A stretch of 64,000 bases of DNA. Source: Nitrososphaera sp. GTDB taxonomy: Archaea > Thermoproteota > Nitrososphaeria > Nitrososphaerales > Nitrososphaeraceae. The notes beneath the pieces are model-generated. The model was given only the letters and a program-made list of their open reading frames with translations, searched no databases and was not told where the DNA came from. The DNA lies in contig JBDUUL010000015.1 in assembly GCA_039938515.1 (NCBI GenBank), forward strand, positions 1 to 64,000, written 5' to 3'. Positions 17,370 to 25,413 of the stretch are shown here, piece after piece (the stretch's first letter is position 1; each line of letters starts with the position of its first letter). A program made the translations under genes and the position numbers.

Positions 17370-18719
17370 TCAGCTTCTCTGGGCCAGCCATTTTCCCACT
17401 TCTGGCCACAGCTTTTCGTGAGCTTGCTGACTGGTGCACAACCCAACGTGTCCAATTGGAAATTCAATAAGCCTTTTGTCCTTGCTTCCTATTACATCGA
17501 TAACCGACCTGCTTGACTGTGGAGGTACTAGGTCGTCTGTCTTGCCCACGATGTCAAGTACTGGCATCGCAACCTTTGACAGGTCTATATTCTTGCCGCC
17601 AACCTGCATTTTGTTCTTTATCAGGAGGTTTTGCCTGTATACCTGGTCTACGATCTCTCGGTAGACCTCGCCAATGATAGGCGGGCTGTCATATAGCCAC
17701 GCCTCGATAGAGAAAAATTCCAAGGTTTCTTCAATAGTTCTTGGTCTGCTAAAGTACCTTGGATACTTTAGTGCCGCCTCGACCGGATTTCGAAGGAGGA
17801 ATGCCGCATTTAAAATCCACCCAGGCACGTTGCCGCAGGCTTTGACCAGATTGTCCGCGTCCAGATGCGAAGTCCAGTGCTCGATTATTGTCGCACCCTT
17901 TTGGATGTCTACGGGTGTGGCGTGAAGTATCAGAGCATTGACATTTTCCGGGTGCATTGCGGAATAGACTAGAGTAAAGAGGCCGCCCCAGCAATATCCA
18001 AATAGCGATACCTTGTCTGCGCCTGTTATCTCTTTGATCTTTTTTACGGCGTTTCCAACGTACTGTTCAGAATAGTTTTCGAGCGTAAGGTCCTTGTCAT
18101 ACGACATGGGGGTGCCCCAGTCGGTGGCGTATATGTCAAATCCTTGGTTTAAGAGATTATTAATAACGCTATTCTCTGGCAGAAGATCCAGGATATAGTA
18201 GCGATTGATAAGCGAGTAAATAACGAGGATTGGAGTCTTGTGCTTCGGTTCCACCTTGGACTTGTAGTGGAGCAGATTGAACCTGCCTTCCATCTCGATC
18301 ACCTCTGATGGCGTCCTGTTGACAGTGTCGCGAAACGGCTCCAGCTGCCTGCTGAAAAAAGAAAGCAGATCAGAGTAGCTCCGGGAAATTTGATTGTGGT
18401 CCATGAGGTTTAGGACATCGGCCCATGAATCCACGGCCGACGCCAAGCTTGTTGTCATGGTTTCGTCATTTAGCCGCTCAGAAAGCTTTGCGCCGTACGC
18501 AGCCCTCATGGAACCTTGTATGTCTTCTATAGATTTCTTAGCGCCCGGTGTAAAGGCAGTCTGCAGCGCCTGCATGGTGGCCTCAAAGTTTGCTTCACCG
18601 TATTTCTGCGCGAATTCAGACCAGTTACGATAATAGTTGTACCACACCTGCGGAGCGTTTAACAGTTTGCCGGCATCATAACCATTGATTGGCAAGTTTG
18701 TTAATTGTATTTCAGTCAT
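17370..18719 (-). CDS. phaC: Polyhydroxyalkanoate synthase PhaC
   Basis: A 449-residue alpha/beta-hydrolase-fold polymerase that joins 3-hydroxyacyl-CoA units into storage polyester. The lipase-like box is GYCWGG with nucleophile Cys243; the general acid/base pair is around Asp395/396 (GKTDDLVPP) and His424 (GHVGL). It is longer at the N-terminus than class III PhaC proteins. ATG 18719 has a TATA box near 18756, giving a short leader of about 10 bases, and palindrome site 9 immediately before that, so PHA synthesis appears to be part of the regulon. A phasin-like gene at 49236 may supply granule coat. Confidence 0.93.
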   Translation of the reverse strand: MTEIQLTNLPINGYDAGKLLNAPQVWYNYYRNWSEFAQKYGEANFEATMQALQTAFTPGAKKSIEDIQGSMRAAYGAKLSERLNDETMTTSLASAVDSWADVLNLMDHNQISRSYSDLLSFFSRQLEPFRDTVNRTPSEVIEMEGRFNLLHYKSKVEPKHKTPILVIYSLINRYYILDLLPENSVINNLLNQGFDIYATDWGTPMSYDKDLTLENYSEQYVGNAVKKIKEITGADKVSLFGYCWGGLFTLVYSAMHPENVNALILHATPVDIQKGATIIEHWTSHLDADNLVKACGNVPGWILNAAFLLRNPVEAALKYPRYFSRPRTIEETLEFFSIEAWLYDSPPIIGEVYREIVDQVYRQNLLIKNKMQVGGKNIDLSKVAMPVLDIVGKTDDLVPPQSSRSVIDVIGSKDKRLIEFPIGHVGLCTSQQAHEKLWPEVGKWLAQRS

Positions 18720-18767
18720 TAATTGTCGGCTTTGCTGAGCAGCTCATTTGCTATTAAGCATCTCGGT

Positions 18768-18781
18768 TGCACTGCAATGCA
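18768..18781. promoter_or_regulatory. TGCA palindrome, site 9 (phaC)
   Basis: TGCACTGCAATGCA. Read on the minus strand it ends about 8 bases before the TATA-like GCTTAATAG of phaC. Confidence 0.75.
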
Positions 18782-18907
18782 AAGCGAAGGCTCCGGGCCG
18801 GCCAGCTCTATGAAGAGGCCGGAGTCAGGTCAGGCTGCGTCTCGCGTCGACAAACGAAATGTCAAGGCACGTAAAATGGACGCTGCTAAAGATTCGTGCA
18901 TGCCGTG

Positions 18908-18922
18908 GAATGCACTGCATTC
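18908..18922. promoter_or_regulatory. TGCA palindrome, site 10 (perfect consensus)
   Basis: GAATGCA-C-TGCATTC is a perfect 15-base palindrome. TATA box GTTAAATACC follows at 18929-18938, then the zinc-ribbon gene. Confidence 0.8.
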
Positions 18923-18968
18923 AATCTCGTTAAATACCGCGGGTAAATCAGCACAACAGACCAAAGCC

Positions 18969-19244
18969 GTGGAAACTGCAATGAGAAGGTGGAAAACTGA
19001 GGGCGAAGAATGTGATCTAGAGGCGCCGGTCATTCTCAATGGTTGCGCTTTTGTCATTTGCGAATCATGCCAATGGACTGCAACAGTGTCTAGGACAAAT
19101 GAGGGTCGCCTGCTGCTAGACGAGTGCCCGTTATGTAAGGCTGACAGTTTTCTTTCGTTTATCCCGCTCGCAAAGAGCGAGTCGTATCGCTTTACAATAG
19201 ACCAGACTCGCGGCCTGGATGTCCAGTTTCGCACAATATTCTAG
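18969..19244 (+). CDS. Small zinc-ribbon protein, CxxCxW family (copy A)
   Basis: A 91-residue protein (GTG 18969; ATG 18981 is the alternative). One zinc ribbon is evident: FVICESCQWTATVS, a spacer, and DECPLCKAD, giving CxxC...CxxC with a Trp two residues after the second Cys. The C-terminus FLSFIPLAKSESYRFTIDQ then RGLDVQF is shared with the product at 28688 (IPL, RF, RGL, LRF). Both lie behind a TGCA palindrome; a shorter relative at 52995 does not. Function is unknown; the ribbon suggests nucleic-acid or protein contact. Confidence 0.75.
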   Translation: METAMRRWKTEGEECDLEAPVILNGCAFVICESCQWTATVSRTNEGRLLLDECPLCKADSFLSFIPLAKSESYRFTIDQTRGLDVQFRTIF

Positions 19245-19353
19245 GGCAGGCACGCTTTTTTCGTTGTGAATTCTACTCATGCAACAGCATTGATGCTTCG
19301 TAGCAATACGCATCTAATCCGGCCTTATCACATGCCAGTCTGGCAGCCATGGG

Positions 19354-19376
19354 TTGCATTGTAATGCACTGCATTC
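19354..19376. promoter_or_regulatory. TGCA palindrome, site 11 with extra half-site
   Basis: TTGCATT (19354-19360) followed by the full AATGCACTGCATTC (19363-19376). TATA-like GCTTAACTA is at 19382-19390 and the ATG at 19416. Confidence 0.78.
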
Positions 19377-19415
19377 CTCATGCTTAACTATCGTCGCGCC
19401 TCTTCGACCATTGAA

Positions 19416-19649
19416 ATGTCTGAACCTATACCAAATTGGGAAGCAATAGTTCACAAGAACGTGAGGTCAAGAGACGGCGTCGACATGGGCAATGTTGCAG
19501 AAGTGGACGAAAAGAACTTGGTAATAATTCAAGGCGTTGCCTCTGAAAAAGAGTACAACGTTCCCCACTCTGCAGTCGAGGAATTCAATGGCGCCGAAGT
19601 AAGACTGAACGTCCCCTACTCGCAGGTAAAACAATTCCTCGTAAAATAA
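19416..19649 (+). CDS. PRC-barrel-like small protein (copy A)
   Basis: A 77-residue beta-rich protein: WEAIVHKNVRSRDGVDMGNV, VDEKNLVIIQG, EYNVPHSAVEEFNGAEVRL. The pattern (KxVRSxDGxDxGNV, a strand, a Val-Pro turn, then a GxEVxL strand) is like a PRC-barrel, a fold found in RNA-processing and photosynthetic proteins. A clear paralogue lies at 52390 with the same opening (MHKNVRSSDGVDAGN). ATG 19416 lies 31 bases after its TATA box. Function unknown. Confidence 0.75.
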   Translation: MSEPIPNWEAIVHKNVRSRDGVDMGNVAEVDEKNLVIIQGVASEKEYNVPHSAVEEFNGAEVRLNVPYSQVKQFLVK

Positions 19650-19685
19650 GGCTTAACTGCCTATTTTCGCGGAATTCCATTACCC

Positions 19686-19691
19686 TTTTTT
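19686..19691 (+). terminator. T-run after PRC-like gene
   Basis: Six T residues about 37 bases after the stop of the PRC-like gene, just before site 12. A plausible oligo-T terminator. Confidence 0.35.
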
Positions 19692-19701
19692 GTCAATGTT
19701 C

Positions 19702-19721
19702 TTGCATGCACTGCATTGCAA
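19702..19721. promoter_or_regulatory. TGCA palindrome, site 12
   Basis: TTGCATGCACTGCATTGCAA has symmetric outer TTGCA...TGCAA. TATA-like AAATACTAAAG is at about 19738-19747 and the ABC ATPase ATG at 19765. Confidence 0.75.
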
Positions 19722-19764
19722 AGCAGTCTGCCTTCTGAAATACTAAAGAAACAAACATCAGGCT

Positions 19765-20604
19765 ATGATGATAGCAGACGCAGTTGATTCTGGACCAGAG
19801 CCCAAAGAGGAAATAATAACTGGGCAGCAAAGCGAATTTACTTCTAATGACAGTACTGCAGGTCCAGGGAAATTCCGAAGTGCAGATGCTGTGCTTCAGA
19901 CTGTCAATCTTTCCAAGGTTTACCGCTCGTCTGCGGGACAAGTTATTGCTCTCAATAATGTCAACCTTGCAATAAGAAAGGGAGAGCTTGTCTCGATAGT
20001 TGGACCTTCTGGCAGCGGCAAGTCCACGCTGCTTAGCATTATCGGCGGTCTTGATAGGCCGACCGGAGGAAGGGTCATAATCAGAGGCCAAGACTTGTTT
20101 TCTTTAAATGACAACGAACTTGCGACCGTTCGAAACAAGCTGATCGGATTTGTTTTTCAATCATACAATCTCGTAAACAGATCGACTGTTCTAAGAAATG
20201 TTGAGCTGCCGGCCATGATTTCAGAGATGGACAGTGATGAGCGCCGCATCCGAGCGATGAAACTGTTAGGAATACTGGGAATAGCGAAACGGGCTCAATA
20301 TAGGCCCACAACTCTTAGTGGCGGTGAGCAGCAACGGGTTGCAATCGCAAGGGCACTGATGAATAACCCCGCAATAATACTGGCAGACGAGCCCACGGGG
20401 AACCTTGATACAAAGACTGGCAACGAAATATTCAACCTCCTAAAGATGCTGTCCGGGAGATATAACAGGACAATAGTGGTAGTGACGCACAATGCCGAGC
20501 TGGCATCTGCCACGGACCGGATTGTCTATTTGCGAGACGGGGAGATCGAGCGAGAGGTACTGACAAGCAAGAGGCAGCTGGATAAAGGTTCTGCCGCAGC
20601 CTGA
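19765..20604 (+). CDS. ABC transporter ATP-binding protein, LolD/MacB type, no permease nearby
   Basis: A 279-residue ATPase. Walker A is GPSGSGKST (about residues 79-87), the signature is LSGGEQQRVAIARAL, Walker B is IILADEPTGNLDT and the switch His is VVVTHN. GNLDTKTG and the FVFQSYNLV Q-loop are typical of LolD/MacB/FtsE-like exporters that work with a MacB-type permease, but no such permease is encoded in this window. About 45 acidic, low-complexity residues precede the domain. It stands alone under palindrome site 12. Confidence 0.93.
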   Translation: MMIADAVDSGPEPKEEIITGQQSEFTSNDSTAGPGKFRSADAVLQTVNLSKVYRSSAGQVIALNNVNLAIRKGELVSIVGPSGSGKSTLLSIIGGLDRPTGGRVIIRGQDLFSLNDNELATVRNKLIGFVFQSYNLVNRSTVLRNVELPAMISEMDSDERRIRAMKLLGILGIAKRAQYRPTTLSGGEQQRVAIARALMNNPAIILADEPTGNLDTKTGNEIFNLLKMLSGRYNRTIVVVTHNAELASATDRIVYLRDGEIEREVLTSKRQLDKGSAAA

Positions 20605-20750
20605 TAGTTGCGGGCAGGGTATCGATAGTCCTCCACATTTATTCGCCAACAGGCAATTCATCAAGTAATCAACTAGATGATTTGTTAATCGCTAACACGT
20701 CATGCTCACTGGGATGTTTATATTTCGAGTAGGCGAAAGCATTCTCGCTA

Positions 20751-21581
20751 TTGCCACTTCCGCTGGTTGAACGGTCAGAGAAGGAGATCCAGCGGCGCAT
20801 AAAAAGGAGCGTTGAGGCCGTGAAAGCGGTAAGCGACTGCCGTCAGATTTTCATAACATGGTCGAGAAAAAAGCCAAATGTTCATCTCCATCTCTGGCTC
20901 CATCAGGCCCTCGCATTCGAGCAACTGCATACCGTTTCCGAAGAAATTGAAAGGGCTGTCAGGGTCGTCCTCCCTAATGCCAGGGTGTCGCTTCGCATAG
21001 AACCCAGAGGCGCCGACTACGAATCGATCTGGAAGCTGGTAAAGGATGTCGCTGAGAAACAACCGGGCTCAAGAGGCGCGCACAACATCCACGTAGTAGT
21101 GGGCGAAGACGGAAGAATCAGCATTGACTTTCACCTCGAGGTTGGCGCAGGCATGACAGTACAGGAAGCCCATCGCGTTGCCATGCAACTGGAGCAAAAG
21201 CTGAAGGAGGCGGATTCTAGCATTTCCGAAGTGATTATCCACGAGGAATCGGTTGTTGATGTCGTCTACAATGAAAAGTCCGGCACGGGAACGCAAACCA
21301 AGTCTTACATAGAACACGTCGCAAGACGTTTTCCCGGAATAAAGCTTGTCCGCAGGCCCACAGTGCTGCATTCAGACGAGCGCGGAGGTGGACGCCTGCA
21401 CGTCATCCTGAAATGTGCTCTCGACCCCGCGCTAAGCGTAGAAAAAGCGAACGAGCTTACGGCCAAGTTTGAACGCGAGCTAAAAATCGGCAACCCGAAA
21501 ATATCGCGAATAGACATTAGTGAGGAGCCGGACGGAAAAGGACACTCGACAAGGGAGCACGCAAAGTCAGGCAGAGACTAA
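20751..21581 (+). CDS. Soluble protein with three CDF-type dimerisation domains
   Basis: A 276-residue protein with no membrane segment. Three beta-alpha-beta repeats resemble the cytoplasmic C-terminal domain of cation diffusion facilitators: about residues 38-85 (VHLHLWLHQALAFEQLHTVSEEIERAV), 105-165 (NIHVVVGEDGRISIDFHLEV with TVQEAHRVAMQLEQKL) and 220-265 (LHVILKCALDPALSVEKANEL). His/Asp/Glu-rich turns could bind metal. It starts with TTG 29 bases after the TATA box TTTATATTTCG. It sits 117 bases before an Mg-type ATPase, suggesting a cation-sensing or chaperone role, which is inference. Confidence 0.8.
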   Translation: MPLPLVERSEKEIQRRIKRSVEAVKAVSDCRQIFITWSRKKPNVHLHLWLHQALAFEQLHTVSEEIERAVRVVLPNARVSLRIEPRGADYESIWKLVKDVAEKQPGSRGAHNIHVVVGEDGRISIDFHLEVGAGMTVQEAHRVAMQLEQKLKEADSSISEVIIHEESVVDVVYNEKSGTGTQTKSYIEHVARRFPGIKLVRRPTVLHSDERGGGRLHVILKCALDPALSVEKANELTAKFERELKIGNPKISRIDISEEPDGKGHSTREHAKSGRD

Positions 21582-21608
21582 TAGGCTGGCGAGCGCGCAT
21601 AAGGATCT

Positions 21609-21627
21609 GAATCCTCTGTCGGGATTC
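21609..21627. promoter_or_regulatory. Inverted repeat overlapping upstream edge of Mg-ATPase promoter
   Basis: GAATCC and GGATTC, seven bases apart, directly abut the TATA box TTCTTAAATACC. The position suits an operator for a dimeric regulator. No protein is known. Confidence 0.4.
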
Positions 21628-21659
21628 TTAAATACCGAGCATAATTAGCGAATAGCGGG

Positions 21660-21677
21660 TGCCCTGAAATCAGGGCA
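21660..21677. promoter_or_regulatory. Perfect inverted repeat in the leader of the Mg-type ATPase
   Basis: TGCCCTGA-AA-TCAGGGCA is placed about where transcription should start (TATA at about 21627-21636) and 21 bases before the ATG. It could be an operator or an RNA hairpin. This gene, unlike most here, appears to have a leader of about 40 bases. Confidence 0.5.
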
Positions 21678-21698
21678 ATAAGTAAGAGAGAACGGGCC

Positions 21699-24365
21699 AT
21701 GACAAAAACCACGCAGGAACTATCTTCTAGAGACACCGACTACTGGTCGCTTCCTGCCTCAGAGGTCTTTTCTGCACTCAAGACAGGTCCGCAGGGCCTA
21801 AGCTCAGACGAGGCCAAGTCCCGCCTTGCAGCATACGGGCTCAACAGCCTCCCACAACAACGCTCCAGGATTGCAGGGATTATTTTTCGGCAGCTCAAGA
21901 GTCCCATGATAGTAATTCTTGCAGGGGCGACAATCCTTTCCGCACTTTTCGGCCAGCTGGACCAGTCGGCCATAATGATTATCGTAATAGTCTTGAGCGT
22001 CGGGATCGGAGTCTATAACGAGTCAAGTTCAGAGAGAATTGTCGAAGATCTACGAAAGCGAGTGTCAATAAGGTCAGTGGTTGTACGAGATCAGGGCAAG
22101 GTTTCCGAAACGGATTCCACTCTTCTCGTACCCGGCGACGTAGTTGTCGTCAATATCGGTGACATTGTCTCAGCAGACATGAGAATAGTAGAGTCAAATA
22201 ACCTCGAGGCCGATCAATCCGTCCTTACGGGCGAGTCATTTCCTGCAGAGAAGAGCTCGGACAAATCCACCTCGAACCCATCGTCAAGCCCCAGTGAGGC
22301 AGCCAATTACCTTTTCGCCGGCACCGTCATAGTCCGTGGAACGGGCCGTGCAGTAGTTGTATCGACGGGCAGGAATACGCAGTTTGGCCTGATTTCTGTT
22401 CGCCTGGAACGCGCCAGGCCGGCAACGGACTTTCAGAAGGGTGTCAAGAGTTATGGCAACCTGCTCATTACGCTGACTGTCGCCCTTGCCGGCGGCATTT
22501 TCATACTAAATGCCGTGGTCGGCCATTCACTGATAAACTCGCTCCTCTTTTCGCTGGCAATAGCCATAGGCTTGGTGCCGGAACTGATGCCAGCGATAGT
22601 AACCGTCACCCTTTCAAGGGGAGCGCACAGGATGGCAAAACAGGAAGTCATTGTCAAACGCCTTGTGTCTATGGAAAATTTTGGTAACATTGACATCCTT
22701 TGCACGGATAAAACTGGCACCCTCACCGAAGGAAAGGTCGTGTTAAAAGAGTACCTCTATCCAGATGGCCGGGCTGATGGCAGCGCATCTGGGAGCAAGA
22801 TATCCAAGGTCCTATTGTACGGTCTTTTGTGCAATGATGCAATAGTCGGCGGCTTGGATGACAAGAGCGGAAATGAGGCGTCTGTATCGGGAAATCCGCT
22901 TGATGTCGGAATTTGGAAGTATGCAATGGGTCAAGGTTTTAAGGATGTCACAAGGTCTTTTCGAAGAATAGGCGAGGTTCCATTTGATTATCACCGAAGA
23001 ATTCTTTCAGTCGTGGTGGCGCCTGCAGACGACGTCCCTCCCAGTGACCGGCCAAATACTAATGCGCTTCTAATATCAAAGGGAGCCCCTGAAGCAATCT
23101 TGGGCCAGTGCGTCAAGGCCGAGCGGGGGTCCGAAGGCAAGGAAGAGCCGCTCACCACAGAAATAGCAGGTTCGGTCAACGCGCAGCTTGCCGAGCTGTC
23201 AAGAGCCGGCTACAGGACTATCGCCGTTGCTTACAAACACCTAGAAGCTGAAAAAGAAGGGTACACAACCGATGACGAGAACGGACTTTCTTTTCTGGGA
23301 CTCCTGGTTTTCTCTGACCCTCCGAAAGCCGGGGCAAAGGAGGCTATCGATAAACTCAAGGGGCTTGCAGTGGATCTCAAGGTAGTAACCGGCGACAACG
23401 AGGCAGTCGCGCTAAAGGTGTGCGAAGACCTTGGGGTGACGGTAAAAAAGTCCGTCATCGGTTCAGACCTCGTGCGAATGAGCCTTGCCGAGCTAAAGGC
23501 TACGGTTGAGGAGGCGACGCTCTTTGCTAGGGTCAACCCCGAGCAAAAACTTGACATCATCAAGGCATTGAAGGACAACGGTCATACGGTCGGCTTTATG
23601 GGCGATGGGGTGAACGACGCCCCAGCACTCTACGAGGCGGACACCGGCATTTCCGTTGACGAGGCTGTGGACGTAGCAAAGGACGCGGCCGACATCGTGC
23701 TTCTGAAAAAAGATCTCCAGGTCATTGCAAACGGCATAGCCGAAGGCCGCAGAACTTTTGGAAACACAATGAAGTACATCCTGATGGCGACAAGCTCAAA
23801 CTTTGGCAACATGTTCAGCGCAGCCGCGGCGTCGGTGTTTCTGCCCTTCTTGCCAATGCTTCCAATGCAGATCCTTTTCATGAACCTGCTCTACGACCTT
23901 GTGAACATGACCATCCCCACGGACAACGTAGACGAGGAATATACCAAGGCTCCCAAGCACTGGGACATTAGTTTTGTGAGAAAGTTTACTCTGTTCTTTG
24001 GGCCCTTTAGTTCGCTGTACGACTTTCTCACATTCGGGATTATGCTTTTTATCTTTGGCGCATCGGCAGGACTATTCCAGACAGGATGGTTCATTGAATC
24101 GTTCTGGACGGAGGTGCTCGTGATTTTTGTGATAAGAACTAGGCGAATTCCATTCTTTAGCAGCAAGCCCGGCAAGTGGCTGACTATTGTTACTTTAGCA
24201 GCTGTGGTATTTGGGACGGTGCTGCCTTTCACCCCCGTTGGCGCTTTCCTCCAGTTCACACCGCCACCAGTGCAGTACTGGGCGCTATTGGTGGTCATGG
24301 TTGCGACATATCTGTTGCTGGTTGACGCAGGCAAGGTCTTCTTTTACAGGGTGTGCGGGTTTTGA
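21699..24365 (+). CDS. Magnesium-type P-type ATPase (P3B/MgtA-like)
   Basis: An 888-residue cation pump. An N-terminal cation-ATPase domain (SADEAKSRLAAYG-like region), TGES, phosphorylation site DKTGTLTEG with Asp337, and hinge GDGVNDAPAL are present. The C-terminal membrane part reads SSNFGNMFSAAAASVFLPF, then LPMLPMQILFMNLLYD, which is characteristic of bacterial MgtA/MgtB magnesium importers rather than Ca or Na pumps. Full length for that family. The neighbours, a CDF-domain protein and a small membrane protein, suggest a cation-homeostasis cluster. Confidence 0.92.
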   Translation: MTKTTQELSSRDTDYWSLPASEVFSALKTGPQGLSSDEAKSRLAAYGLNSLPQQRSRIAGIIFRQLKSPMIVILAGATILSALFGQLDQSAIMIIVIVLSVGIGVYNESSSERIVEDLRKRVSIRSVVVRDQGKVSETDSTLLVPGDVVVVNIGDIVSADMRIVESNNLEADQSVLTGESFPAEKSSDKSTSNPSSSPSEAANYLFAGTVIVRGTGRAVVVSTGRNTQFGLISVRLERARPATDFQKGVKSYGNLLITLTVALAGGIFILNAVVGHSLINSLLFSLAIAIGLVPELMPAIVTVTLSRGAHRMAKQEVIVKRLVSMENFGNIDILCTDKTGTLTEGKVVLKEYLYPDGRADGSASGSKISKVLLYGLLCNDAIVGGLDDKSGNEASVSGNPLDVGIWKYAMGQGFKDVTRSFRRIGEVPFDYHRRILSVVVAPADDVPPSDRPNTNALLISKGAPEAILGQCVKAERGSEGKEEPLTTEIAGSVNAQLAELSRAGYRTIAVAYKHLEAEKEGYTTDDENGLSFLGLLVFSDPPKAGAKEAIDKLKGLAVDLKVVTGDNEAVALKVCEDLGVTVKKSVIGSDLVRMSLAELKATVEEATLFARVNPEQKLDIIKALKDNGHTVGFMGDGVNDAPALYEADTGISVDEAVDVAKDAADIVLLKKDLQVIANGIAEGRRTFGNTMKYILMATSSNFGNMFSAAAASVFLPFLPMLPMQILFMNLLYDLVNMTIPTDNVDEEYTKAPKHWDISFVRKFTLFFGPFSSLYDFLTFGIMLFIFGASAGLFQTGWFIESFWTEVLVIFVIRTRRIPFFSSKPGKWLTIVTLAAVVFGTVLPFTPVGAFLQFTPPPVQYWALLVVMVATYLLLVDAGKVFFYRVCGF

Positions 24366-24377
24366 CGGCGACCGGCA

Positions 24378-24746
24378 GTGCTCTCACTAAGGGGAGCCCT
24401 TGGACCGCAGCCGTTGAAAGCCGACAGGAGAGGTGTTAGCAGCACCTTGGCAAATTACAGCGAACTGTTTGGATGGTGGACCGCAATGATAAGCTGGAGC
24501 ATCGCATTTCTTGTAATGGTTAGCGTCTACCTTTACCACAAGCGAAGGCACGTGGTGACTTCTGGGAGGCAGGGCTTGCAGTCGCTTCTAGAGCGGTTTG
24601 ATTTTGTCTGGGTTCTCGCAGGCTTGCTTGCGATTTACATAATTTCGATAAAGCTTGCCTCGTCGCTTATTTTTGTAGCAGGAAACGTCGCCGTAGAGCT
24701 GCTATTGATAACATACATCATGAGAAATAAAAGCGCCGGCGGATGA
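24378..24746 (+). CDS. Small membrane protein downstream of Mg-type ATPase
   Basis: A 122-residue protein with two or three hydrophobic helices (WWTAMISWSIAFLVMVSVYLY; FVWVLAGLLAIYIISI; SLIFVAGNVAVELLLITYI) and a basic loop KRRHVVTSGRQG between them. The GTG at 24378 lies 12 bases after the ATPase stop, so it is probably co-transcribed; a TTG further in (about 24448) is an alternative start. The family is not recognised. It may assist the pump, by context only. Confidence 0.7.
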   Translation: MLSLRGALGPQPLKADRRGVSSTLANYSELFGWWTAMISWSIAFLVMVSVYLYHKRRHVVTSGRQGLQSLLERFDFVWVLAGLLAIYIISIKLASSLIFVAGNVAVELLLITYIMRNKSAGG

Positions 24747-24777
24747 GGCTTGGAGAAGAAAAGGTATGAGCCAGCGC

Positions 24778-25296
24778 TCACTGGTTCTTGTCGGGAAAGA
24801 GAATCTCGCTTTGCATGAATTCCCCGAGTTTCTCGTACATCGGCCGGTATTCGACAACGAGCCGCTCGCTCAAAAAGCTAGAGACAAGGGTCTGGCTCTT
24901 GACTATTGCCCTGAAAATGTCCTTGTCGGTGATAATGCCGACGAGCCGGTCTCTTTGCATGACAGGTAGCCTCCTGATGTCCTTAAGCTGCATGGTCTGC
25001 ATGGCATCCTTGAGAGAGCTCTGGGGCTCGATAGTTATCACTGGTTTGCTCATTATTTCTCGGGCTGTCACAGAGTCTTTATTGTGATTGGAAGTTCCGG
25101 CTGCCATGTACTTGACCAGGTCCCGCTCTGTGACTATTCCAGCGGGCCTGTTTTCCTCGTCGCTTCCCACAATCACCACGCTTCCTATGCCATTATCCAC
25201 CATGGTTTTTGCAATGACCTTGATGCTCTGGTTCTCTTTGGCAGTCTTGACATCCCGTATCATGACGCTTGCCACGGGTACGATTTCTATGCTCAT
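24778..25296 (-). CDS. CBS-pair protein (172 residues)
   Basis: Two CBS repeats: VASVMIRDVKTAKENQSIKVIAKTM through PAGIVTERDLVKYMAA, and AREIMSKPVITIEPQSSLKDAMQTM through VGIITDKDIFRAI. An approximately 35-residue tail follows, with EYRPMYEKLGEFM. Similar CBS proteins sense adenylates. The minus-strand TATA-like CATATACTA (about 25332-25340) gives a leader of about 10 bases. It is divergent from another CBS gene, and palindrome site 13 lies between the two TATA boxes. Confidence 0.92.
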   Translation of the reverse strand: MSIEIVPVASVMIRDVKTAKENQSIKVIAKTMVDNGIGSVVIVGSDEENRPAGIVTERDLVKYMAAGTSNHNKDSVTAREIMSKPVITIEPQSSLKDAMQTMQLKDIRRLPVMQRDRLVGIITDKDIFRAIVKSQTLVSSFLSERLVVEYRPMYEKLGEFMQSEILFPDKNQ

Positions 25297-25354
25297 TTGC
25301 GCGTTTTACCGCTTGGCAGTTCGGTGGCATAGTATATGATTACTATGAATTCGG

Positions 25355-25371
25355 TGCATTGCACTGCATTC
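25355..25371. promoter_or_regulatory. TGCA palindrome, site 13 (shared, divergent CBS genes)
   Basis: TGCATTGCACTGCATTC. The plus-strand TATA box CAATATATCC (25377-25386) and the minus-strand TATA-like box (about 25332-25340) flank it at about 6 and 15 bases. Confidence 0.8.
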
Positions 25372-25413
25372 ATGGACAATATATCCATCTTGGCGGTTAG
25401 CACTTACATCAAG

